Assembly: GCA_023853785.1 (NCBI GenBank)
Contig: JAJIRX010000597.1
Span: 124,001 to 188,000 of the forward strand
DNA from: Psilocybe azurescens
Lineage: Eukaryota; Basidiomycota; Agaricomycetes; Agaricales; Agrocybaceae
Length of the DNA stretch: 64,000 nt
Direction: 5' to 3'
How positions within the stretch are numbered: position 1 is the first letter of the stretch; the number at the start of each line of letters is the position of its first letter. Of this stretch, positions 34,524-46,132 are shown piece by piece. The notes below the pieces were generated by a model that did not search any database, was not told where the DNA came from, and worked only from the letters and a program-made list of their open reading frames with translations. The position numbers and the translations under genes are program-made.

Positions 34524-35195
34524 CAGTGTAATACACCTCCTTGAACCAAAAATCATATCCGATGATTTGCGAGACAACAACTCAAAATTAGGCAATTATT
34601 TTAGCAGATAATGAAAGGGAGTATTCGAAATAACTACTCTACGTATTTAAAAGAAGATATAGTAACGATTACATGGTGTACAAAGAGGAAAGTTGGCGAG
34701 TGTTAAAATCTTGGCACTACACCTCCTTGAATTGTGTGACAAAAGCGTGACAGACCAGTGGGAACAACGCGTGTAGAATGGCGCGGTAGTGTGGGGATGA
34801 AGTGTCAAGCTGTGTACACTTGATGGCCTGTGTCACGCTTATTGGGCTCCTCACCATTTCCCTTCTACTGAACTCCCTTTGCACGGAAACTCTACTAATT
34901 TTTTTAGACCGTAGCTAAGGTCATTTCCTACATATTCTGTTACTTTTATGTCGATTGAGCAGTCCAGGGTTGAGAAACTTTGGGAGAAAGATCATGACTT
35001 GTGCGAAAAGTGTCGAAATCAAGGTGTAACTATAGATTTTCTCCTCTTTTTATGGTCGGTTTCCTATCAAATTTAGTATGTTAATTCCAGCTGAATAGAT
35101 CAACCCATGTGCCAATTTTGGTGAGGTTTGAGAGTGATTTACATGAGCTACACTAATTTGATTCAAGGAGGTGTTCAAGGAGGTGTATTACACTG
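34524..35195. mobile_element. Non-autonomous TA-flanked DNA transposon (MITE, Tc1/mariner-pogo type)
   Basis: Perfect 22-bp terminal inverted repeats lie at 34524-34545 and 35174-35195. They start CAGTGTAATACACCTCC and are flanked on both sides by TA (34522-34523, 35196-35197), the Tc1/mariner target duplication. Total length is 672 bp. No ORF resembles a transposase. The right end carries a second TTCAAGGAGGTG just inside (35162-35173), and a partial TIR-like CACCTCCTTGAA lies inside at about 34720-34731. Confidence 0.82.
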
Positions 35196-35197
35196 TA

Positions 35198-36628
35198 TGG
35201 TGAGGCTCGAAAACCTATGCTATAGTGGACAGTGTACCCCTAGTGTATCGTGAATGTCCGATGGCCAGTCGATGGACGGTGTTTGTTCGAGTGTGGTTAT
35301 CCATGTATCTCGAACCATTATCCAGCGCTTAATTACATAAATCAGCCAATGGGCAAACAACTTCTACTTTCGGCATACTCCTGGGTATTCTTTAATATTC
35401 AGACTCAGACCTTCTTTTATCGATTCACAACGCCCAAACATTTATTGCCGGCCTCTTAGAGCTCGATACGTGTTTCTACTCGCCGAACCACATATACGAG
35501 AACCCCCAGGCATTGTTTCATCTACGTAGTTCAGCACGCCGGACAATTCATTCACAAGAATCACCGTTCACGGATCGCGTAACAAGGGTCGCACGGCCCT
35601 TGACAAAACCAATATCTCAATGAGGACTTTCAGAGTTTTTTGAGTAGTTCTTTGTTGGGATTCTGACCTTAGGCTCGAACCCATTAGGTGAGGCGTTGCC
35701 GTGTTGAGCTTCTTGACTGGCGGATAAAATTTCGGCTCTGGGTATTGATGAAAATTTCCACGAATAACCTTCTATGTGGACAGATACACAAAGTTATGTA
35801 AAGGCCTTGAGAACCTTGAGATAGTGCACCAGCTTCCACATCCAAGTTCTGGGGCCGACTCCGTCTCAACACACTCTTCCAGAGTGTCATTGGATCACTG
35901 AGGGGCACGATTGGGCGTTCTCTAAACTCTTTCAAGCAATAGTTATTGTGAAAACATCTCACCGACTGTTCTTTGCGAAGTGTTCTTCGGGCATTGTGGT
36001 GAGCAACATTGGGATAATTACTATTTTTGGTTTTACGGTCACATACGGAGAACGCGTCGATCTCAGCCTACACCGAGCACTCCCTCCACCAGTGCTTTTA
36101 TTTACTGTCACTTCGGCGACCACCTTGCTGATAGGCTCCCACTTTCTTGGTTCCTCCAGTTTGGGCATACTTCGAGCATTTGTTGTGCGGAAGTTACCTT
36201 CTATCGTGATAACAATCTATTAAACATGCGATTTTACTTGTCAACCCACCAGGGGCATACTGTATTTTGTAAAATATCTAAGAATAATATTCGGCACAGT
36301 ATACAATTTAATGTTTCATGATGGTAATGAACATATGGCTAGCTAAAATACAGGTTTAGATGATACTCTGATACACTCCACAAGAAGCCCAACAAGGTCC
36401 GTAGAACGGTTAAGAAAAGATATAAGAATTACGTAGGATCACAGATAACAAAAGAAATATGGTATACAATCTGGGCAATGCGCCACTCTTGGGGCAGTAA
36501 AGCCAAGATGGGGTAAGATGCGGGAGGTATATAGGCCAGTGCCATAGGAAATTAGAAATACAATAGTGAATGTGGTTCAAGAACCAGTGCTCCCAAATAA
36601 GATTGAGTCAAATTGGGCTAGCCATATA
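35198..36628. other. Gene-free region downstream of the Zn2Cys6 factor
   Basis: 1.4 kb, AT-rich, with short ORFs only. No repeat or conserved motif was identified. Confidence 0.4.
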
Positions 36629-38998
36629 TCATAGTTGCTCCTTGCCTGCAAGGTAGTTCTCAGCCGTGAAGGAGACGACCTTCATTGGGCCTGGCTGTAG
36701 AGGGACTTGGTTGTCTATCAGGCCCGTCAATAGATTATCTGGTGCACATGATTGTCAGAATTACGTTTCATCTATGTTGATAAATTACGAAATACCTGCA
36801 AGGGGAACGTACATGCTAAGGCTCTGCACAGCGCCTACCAGGATATCCACGCAATGGCGGAGAAAGGCGACAGTATACATTGTTGTAGATGTCGAAGACG
36901 CATTGGAATTCATATTGTCAGTTGCGGTTTGGATCATCCGACGGAATATTTTGACTGTTGAGGACCAACAAATCTATTTTTGATCAAGGGTCCATCAAAG
37001 TCAGCTATCATTCCGAAGCATTCGCTAGGAAATTTGTGCTCACCGAGAGAATTGGATCCAGGTAACAATAATCATTCTCACTGAGATGATTGACCAATTC
37101 GACCACCTTTTTCGCAGCCCATGATATCTTTAGGTTCATGTTACTGTCAGGATGTAGATGGATGGTGGAGGCATGAATAAGTACATGGGCAATGTACAGG
37201 TCGGTGTCAATAGTGGCCCTCGTTGTGCCATGAGAATCTCTCCACGCTAATGGATGAACCACTGAGGATAGACGTTCCAGTGCAACCTCTGAGGAGCGAT
37301 GATAAGCCCACGTTGCGTCGTCCTTTGCAGATGCCGGTGTATCTAAGTATCAAAACAAGTAAGTTACGGAACATACGGAACATTTAAAACCGAAATGAGT
37401 GTGGGTGTTGGAAACTTACCGTGAAAACGTGACGCTCGGTCGAAGATACAGCACGCTAGGGCCTTGAAAGCAGTTACAGATAACGACATTCCTCGAAAGA
37501 TATCAGAGTCGAACACGGCGTTTAGTGGGCTATTCGCGGCGACAAGTTCCTTTTGGTGTTGGACAAAATCAACTGTTGAAAATGCTAAGTGAAATGATAA
37601 AAGACTCACGAGATCAACCCCTTCCTCCACCGGTAGCGGTGTTGTAATATAACGAGATGGAGCATCGAAGTCGGCCTGAGCATAGGCTTCCCAGCAATCA
37701 CAATTGAGTGTCCAGAACTTCTCCACCATAAATAACCCCCAAAGAATGGCGGCCTTTTCCTGCCAGTCGTGAGATGATGAATCGAAGGGGTAGTCAAGGT
37801 CGAATGGAAATGTTGTAAGGGACACCTGGTGCAAACCCAAGTCGAATGCTATGCGTTTTGCCGTAGTAAGATGCCGAGTGCCTTCCATACGCCGACCATT
37901 GAAATAGAGATACTGCGCAAGGAGGTATGATGCTTGTATAACATCTATTAACTGGTCTTGGTTGTGTAACGATCGGGCGACCTCCTGTTGTGTTTGTTCT
38001 AACAGCTGCTTCTGTAGAGCAATATTCTGTGAGAAAAACGCTCCCATGAGATAGATTGCGCTCATTAGGGCCGGATTAGGCGGTGTATTTTGGTACACTG
38101 TCGCCGACGAGGATCGATCAAATCTGCTGGTGTTGGAATAAAAACAGCATTGTTTTCGGTGGACAATGAACGTTTGCACGCTATGATGCAATTATTAGGT
38201 TGAACTCCTCAAGAAGGTGAAAGCTTGGGACTCACAGCATGTTGTGCATCTCAACACTCAATATAACATTTGGATCATTCAGAAATCGGTCCGAAGGCCC
38301 GTCTTGTACAGGCGTACCTGAGGAATCTGTGAAGGGTATGGGACTGGTGGTAGAGTGGTGGGCGGAGAATTGGGGTAATGAAACGTCCAGTAACATAGAT
38401 GCTTTTTGGCATGAGAAGATCCCAACCCCGAGTCGTTCTGCATGTCGAAGCCGAGATCGGAGTTGAGCCATTCTTGAGGAACGAGTGGAATCAGGGAATC
38501 GAGGTCGTCGCTTGCCCACGAAACGGGATTTGCTTGATATAACGCAAGGCTCGTTGGTTGGTGAAGCATATCGTCGAACGATAGCGAAGACCCAGCATCG
38601 GTGGACGAAGATGGGTCGGACAAGTCTGAAGATGGGTTGGTATGTTCAAGTTCCCGTACTTTAGCTTCGAGGGCAGACACCTTCTCGCGTAATGTTTGGG
38701 TACGACTCTTCCGCGAACTATCGTCGTATGTGCATTCGTGGACTCTCCTCATGGAGCTGCATTGTTGGCACACCGGTCGTACGCCATCACATCTCTATCA
38801 GAGAAACCCATTAGCATTAACATCTTGCAAGATCGGCGTAGGCCACACACCAGTTTTCTTCTCCTAGATAACCCCGGTATATCAGCAATCGCGCACGCTG
38901 GCTAACGCCCGGAATAGTGGGCACTCAAGTACTCACCGACAAGAAAGACACGCTGAACCTCGTCGAAGTATACCGGAAGGCTCGGATTTCCGTGGCAT
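36629..38998 (-). CDS. Zn2Cys6 binuclear-cluster transcription factor
   Basis: The start at 38998 reads MPRKSEPSGILRRGSACLSC. Two introns split the zinc cluster: CLSCR / RRKL / RCDGVRPVCQQC..HECTY. A coiled-coil dimerisation helix follows (LREKVSALEAKVRELEH, about 38620-38690). The central fungal TF regulatory domain (about 38100-37010) shows the usual MSAIYLMGAFF, EGTRHLTTAKRIAFDLGLHQ, AAILWGLFMVEKFWTLNC and IYIAHVLIHAST-type DTDLYIAHVLIHASTIHLH blocks. C-terminal exons hold FRRMIQTATDNMN and GPMKVVSFTAENYLAG before the stop at 36629-36631. At least eight exons. It binds DNA in the nucleus; targets are unknown, and the neighbours (adenylate kinase) do not suggest a cluster. Confidence 0.88.
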
Positions 38999-40022
38999 AT
39001 GGTATATGGTGGTGAATGGCTAGTAAAGAATCAAGTAGATGTCAAAGACTTCTTCTACCCTCGATAGGTTGTAATATGGGGGTTTATAAATGCCGACAAA
39101 GACGCAAATGTCAGAGGTCGTGCCTTCTTGCCAGAGTTTTCGTGCAAGTACTAGAAGTATAGGTCATTCTGGTACATGGCTCGGGTAATGACCAAGGGAC
39201 TTTTTAAGCTCTGCCTTATAACGAGCCAGCACGATGTTGCATTTAGTAACGAAGTGACAAACGGGGAGAACATATGTCAGTAAACAAGATCAAGATTTAT
39301 TACGGCCTATTATGATCGATCACCGGTCGCTTAATCATCGCCGGGAGTGCAGCCTGTACATAGCTCCTGTAGTTTGTGCCGTTTCAAACAAAAGGATGCC
39401 GTCTAAGGTTTGAAACCTGATGGGTCGTGAAGTAACGAGCACTTAGCAGCGGCATCGTCTTTTGAGCGGAGCGAAATAGATAGTGGTCCTTTTCAGCTGC
39501 TTTGACCAGAAACGAAGACCAGATAGCTGCTACCATGAGGTTGTACTTGATCGTCTCGCTTCCAGCACATACGTTGGGAAAAATCGAAGTTCTGTGAAAC
39601 GCGTCTCATATTAGAACAAGAGCTGTAGGGCATATCAGCACTCTGATTGGAGAGCATGGCTTGAACTATGTTAGTACTAGAGAGTTATACTAAGGAACGG
39701 AAGTGAGGTTGAAACAGGTCCAATCCATCATGACATTTTTGGACTGGCTTTGGACTCACCCCGCAACCGTCGATAAAGGGAAGTTGAGGTGGGTAGCAGT
39801 ATGCTGTTTTCAGTGTCGAGCGTGCCTTAATAAAAACCGAAGGATTGACACTGGAACTTTGAGCGGAGGCAAATGAGCCAGCCCGATCATAATTTTCTTC
39901 TTGAATAGATCAATCATTCGGACTCATCCAGGACTCATCAGCAAAATTTCAGAATCAACCCGCAATTATACAAGTCGGCCAATCCGCCAACAAAAATGTC
40001 CATCTATGCAAGTCTCAAAAAT
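38999..40022. other. Intergenic region between Zn2Cys6 factor and adenylate kinase
   Basis: About 1 kb. It contains the upstream region of the transcription factor and the 3' region of adenylate kinase. No ORF of interest. Confidence 0.4.
39083..39090 (-). promoter_or_regulatory. Possible TATA box of the Zn2Cys6 factor gene
   Basis: The palindromic TTTATAAA lies 85 bp upstream of the ATG at 38998. Position and sequence suit a TATA element, but no start-site data are available. Confidence 0.35.
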
Positions 40023-41125
<1,103 letters not shown>

Positions 41126-41431
41126 TGTCCAAAGCGGAAAGAACGACGAAAGAAGCAAAAGCAAGGGATATTATGAACACTCCAGCCTGCTGTTTATTTC
41201 GTGTCAAAAGTTCAATGACCGGTCGGAGTTTAGGCGGTCGAGCCGATAGTTCTTCATCTCCAGCCGAATGTTTCCGACCTAGCAATTAGGTAAGCATTTA
41301 AGATTTGCCGAATGTTGCCGATGTGCGTAGCAGTGAACGCGACGTGGAACTCTGGAAACTCACATACAAAACTCTCGTACACCTTATTCATATTTCTTAT
41401 TCAAGTCACTACTTAGGCAGCTTTGGAACCC
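41126..41431. promoter_or_regulatory. Bidirectional promoter region of adenylate kinase and WBP1
   Basis: 306 bp separate the divergent ATGs at 41125 and 41432. No obvious TATA element. Confidence 0.5.
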
Positions 41432-43061
41432 ATGTTCTCTCTTAGGGGGCTCCTAGCTCTGTCGTTGGGTCTGATCAGTCTCGCAAATGCAAAATCCAGT
41501 ACCGGAAATTCAGTCCTAGTTGTGGTAGAGCCTACACGCCAAGGCGATTTCTCCATATTCTTTGACGGATTGAAAGGTGCGTTATAACGATTGATCTACA
41601 AATACGAAACACTTACATACTTGCACAATAGGCCAAGGATACGATTTGACTTTCCGTGCTCCAAAGGACGAAGTGCCGCCTATAATTGAATATGACGAGG
41701 CTTCATTTGCCCACGTCGTTGTCCTCGCTTCAGAAACGAAGAGTGAGTACAATGACCGAAGCGTCAAGGTGATCTAAAGTATATAGGGTACTAATAATCC
41801 ACTTTATTTAGACTTCGCGAAAGATATTACACCACAATCTCTCATTACACTCCTTGACCTCAAAACCAACCTAATAGTTGCGCTCTCCACGAAGCAGACC
41901 CCATTGACATCTCTGGCACCTGAATTCTCTCTGATCCTTCCCCCACCAGGAACTCCTCTTATCTCATATTTCCCGAAACGCGACGAGCCAGCCTCAGTTA
42001 TCCCAATTAGTCCTTCCAAGCACGACGCAACAAATATCTTGAGCAAGAACTTGGCCCCCATCTGGTTCTCTGGCATTCCTCAAGCACGAGGAAACAACCC
42101 TCTTCTCATCCCAATCTTGCATGCGCCTTCCCAGAGCTTTGCATCTGAAGTTGATGGCGGTTCCGCGGATGCTTTGGTGGACTCAGCCGAAAAGGGTGGT
42201 GAAGGTCTCTGGGCTGGAAGTCAACTCGGCGTAGTAACTGGATTCCAAACCCTTGGTGGTGCTAGGATAACATGGTTAGGCGGCGCTGATGTACTCAGCG
42301 ATGAATTTGCCCGCAAAGAAGTGTCGAAGTGAGTATCCTGTATTCTTGTATGCTATATGGCCCTCAACGTTCTGTATAGGGGTGTCGCTTCCGGAAATAC
42401 TCAATTTGCGCGTGACGTTGCGGCTTGGACTTTCCAGGAATCACTTGTATTGCGCATCGACAAAACCGAACATCATCGTTTGAATGAGACAGAACCACAG
42501 GAGCTTTATACCACTAACGACCAACTTGTGAATAGCATTTTCTCATTTCAACCTTGCGTGATATGTATTGACAACATTTTTAGGTCTACAGTATCTATAT
42601 CTCGAAATATAATGCGAAGAAAAGTACTTGGGAGCCTTACTCAGGCCTGAAGGACCTTCAACTTGAATTCACGATGCTGGACCCACATGTCCGCACCAGC
42701 CTCCCATCTGTAGCTGGTACACCTGGAAAATATTCCACCTCTTTCCGCGCTCCTGACAGGCACGGTGTGTTCAAGTTTGTCGTTGACTACAAGCGCAAGG
42801 GGTCTGTACCTTTCTGTCTATTATCCTTTACCACCAAATCTGATTGTTACTCTTAGATGGACCCATCTCCACAGCTCAACTACCGTCCCTGTGGTACCTC
42901 CACGACACGACGAATACCCCCGCTTTTTATCAGCGGCATGGCCATACTACGCGGGTGCCATCAGCACCAGCGTCGCCTTCTTCCTTTTCTCGGCAATCTG
43001 GTTGGCCGGAGAGGTGCGAGAAGGGACGAAACGCTCTGCAAAATCCAGTAAGGTTGAGTAG
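41432..43061 (+). CDS. WBP1: Oligosaccharyltransferase 48-kDa subunit (WBP1/OST48/DDOST)
   Basis: The first exon encodes a signal peptide (MFSLRGLLALSLGLISLANA) and VLVVVEPTRQGDFSIFFDGLK. Later exons give GQGYDLTFRAPKD, HVVVLASETKNFAKDITP, APIWFSGIPQ..NNPLLIPIL, GAQTLGG-type GFQTLGGARITWLGGADVLSDEF, FARDVAAWTFQESLVLR, VYSIYISKYNAKKSTWEPY, MLDPHVRTSL, FRAPDRHGVFKFVVDYKRKG and HDEYPRFLSAAWPYYAGA. One C-terminal membrane helix (STSVAFFLFSAIWLAG) and a basic cytosolic tail follow, ending at 43061. Six introns, all in frame. It is a core subunit of the ER complex that transfers the glycan to Asn. Confidence 0.95.
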
Positions 43062-46000
43062 GCTGTCTCTGTATCAACCCTGTATAGAAACCGTTTCATT
43101 TAAAACTTTCTGATACCCTATGGTTGGTTTGAACCACTCTGATTCCGCCAAAGTTGTTTACATGTCTATTTAACTTGCTAAGTGATGACGATAAGGTTTT
43201 TGATATTTGTGCTTTGTTCCGGAAGTGGTCGGTTGCGATATATATGCAGTACACTATGTCAATGTTCCTGGGTATTATGATCTACTATTATCGTGATCCC
43301 TCAAAAATTCTGAGTGGTGATGTAGTGATCCGGAGTCGGGGGAGGGACCCCTTTCGTCGTCAATATGGATGTGATTTCCAAGGGTTCGCCGAGCAGTCCA
43401 CATTAATTTTGACCACAAAGTTGATGACATGTGGGCGGGCGTCTTCTCGGTCAGGGCTGCTGTAGTCCTTCTCCCGCGCGCTCGGAAGATATAAATAGAT
43501 CTCCGAAAACATAACACCGCCCCAGTTCAAATTTCAAAAGACGCTTTTCCATCTAAGGCGAGAAGCAAGAGTATAAGGAGGTAGTATATAGCCGGATCTT
43601 CAAGAATCTATTTACTCTACAGTGCGCAGTCTTTGAGAAACACATGACTTTCTCGCCCATTTTTAGGGCTGCTGTGTTTTGTTTCAGCCGTAGACTAAAT
43701 TTTAGTCGGTTTTTTTTAATGGGGTATTGGTGGTGGCATTTATAGCTGAATTGTATGTATGTCAAGGCGCCTGTCGAACATGAAAAAGATTGTGTCTATT
43801 AGACACGAGGTCATAACTGCGCTATGCCTATCCTGCAATCATTCTAATGTCAATAAGCCACTACACCCAAGTGGTAGGCTACGTAATTGAATTCATGGTT
43901 TGACACACTCAGCACTACTGAATTCTTAGAACCAAAGTTTTACGTTGAGAAAATGTCACTGCTACATAATAGAAATTTATGCAATGAAGGCTAATCTATT
44001 GCAGGGCTGTCCATGTGGCCAGCTATCTAGGGTCAATGAGATAAAAATTCCAAATTTCAACCTGGTTGGCGTAAAAATAAGCTGAAGGCCTGCTCTCCAA
44101 AAGGTAATAACTTCAAGGTGTAATCACTCGCAGTGGTCGAATCAAGCATGGAAATATAGGGTAGATGTTAAACCCGCCGGGATCGGGTTGGGAGAAAGAT
44201 GCTCTTCAGCGCTAAAAATACGGGCACCTGGAGTGTACATGAGAATTTTTATGCGAGCCACGATTGCGGGAAACGATGAAAGACATTGAGAAAGAACTGG
44301 AACTGAGCAGTAGACATGAGGCAGCAGCTACTGTAAGGACACTTTCCTCTGCATTTTGATGCTCCCATGAAAATACCCAGGTTTTTGTTCCAGTCAAAGA
44401 AAATCTTTGGAGTGAACTTCGGGATCATGTACCTATCCATATGGCCTCGTGAGTCGTGGCGTTCTTCTATCTTTAAATAGGTCGATGTATACCTATATCT
44501 GTGACCTCTACAGTGCCTCAACAGTATAATCATACGCGTTGCACGGAGAGTAAACTTAAAGGATATTTTTGGAGAAGACACGCTGAACTAATAATAGAAT
44601 TTACGGTCCTACGGAACCCTTAGTGGAAGGTTCGGGCCGTTTTGTTATGTCACTGATATTTTCCAGGACACCACACATTTTCTCCAACGTTGACCAGCTC
44701 TTTGACTTTTACTGACTTCAATTTCGGTCGCCCCACAAAGTATTTCTTGAGTATGTCCTTCAGTCTAACTTGACGTCACAGTACAGGAGTTCTTGGGCGC
44801 TCAGTAAAAGTGCATGGACCATGCTCTTGACGCCCAGTCACTTTGTCTTTGACGACTCCTACATTGTTCCGGTGATCCAATCTGGCATTCTGGGAATGAT
44901 TTGCTGTTTACAAGTCTGCAACACAAAAATACAATGGATGCATCGTATGGGTGCTTCTCCGTAACTCGAACTGGAGACTTCTCTAACACTGAGGGTCTCT
45001 AACACTGCAGGTCTCTAACGCTGCAGGTCTCTAACACTGCGAGATCTACAGAGTCGAAATGAACTGTCGTGCTGTTTCTGTTTATTCAATTTTGCGCGAA
45101 AGCTGACCTGGAAGGACCACAATTTTTGCATCTCAAATTGCACTTCATGAAGTGTCCCTGGGTTTGCAAGCTTATGAAGTGTTCATGTGTTCCTGGCTTA
45201 AGCTAGTGATGACACTTACCTTGCAAACTGGTGTTGCGTTTAATCTGGTGTTACGTGTAGAGCTCATCTATCTAAATTCTGGAAGCGATGTCGTAAAAAT
45301 CTTCTCCGTGAAATTTATCAGAGTTGATCCATTGGTAACAATTGGGTGATGTCTTCGTCTCATTCTTTCTTGATACTCTCCTATGCCTCGAACTATTTTG
45401 TGCACAAATGTTTCCTGTGTCACACATGTATACCAGGAGCTGATCTGCTGGAGTCTCAGTTGATCATCGAAGAAGACAACTCAGTGTATAATACACGGTG
45501 CATCTGTGTCTCCGAAAGATCTGGTATCTGCTCCAAGGACTATCATTTGATCTCTTCCCAAGAGTCCCTATTGTAAGCATCGTAAATATCGTTGATATGA
45601 TGGACTATTCTGAGTCATAATTTGATTCCTATTAAGAACAACGAGGCAACATTCCAGGGACGGATACTGGCAATGATTTTCTGCCATCAAAAGATGACGA
45701 TGCAGTTAATTATCTAGTTGCTACTGCAAATGACTTATGCATTTCACTGGATGAGATGACATGTCTGCATAAATACTTCAATTATCAAATACTGGGAATA
45801 CTGAGGCACAGCTTTTGATCATCAATACCTCCAAGCCTTTTTTGGATAGCCTGAATCACTGCCAGAGTCTGCCAGAGTTTGTACTTACGTATTTCAATAA
45901 GATTATCGAGGCTCCTTATTAATAACCTGTGGACCACTCTTTCTCGACTCAATTTAAAAGAATCTCTGGAGCCTTGCTAACAGCTATAACGTATACTTAA

Positions 46001-46132
46001 AACATGAGTCCATGTTGACTTAAGCGCCAAATATAGCATATATCGTGGGAGAGTCAAATTAGCAGTTAATCGCTTCCACTGTCCCCTCTACTTCGACCTC
46101 CAGTGCAACGGGACCCTTGTATCTGTCCCAGA
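43062..46132. other. 3.1-kb gene-free region
   Basis: It contains short ORFs with no recognisable domains or exon chains, and one tandem repeat (44978-45041). It separates WBP1 from the acid phosphatase gene and includes the latter's promoter. Confidence 0.4.
44978..45041 (+). repeat. Tandem repeat, about 17-bp unit, four copies
   Basis: Four near-identical units of GGTCTCTAACACTGCAG type (the first and last diverged) lie in non-coding sequence. Confidence 0.85.

Noticed and set aside
35640..35700. B-box-like sequence GGGTTCGAGCC on the minus strand, possible tRNA
   Set aside because: No A box, cloverleaf or acceptor pairing could be drawn around it.
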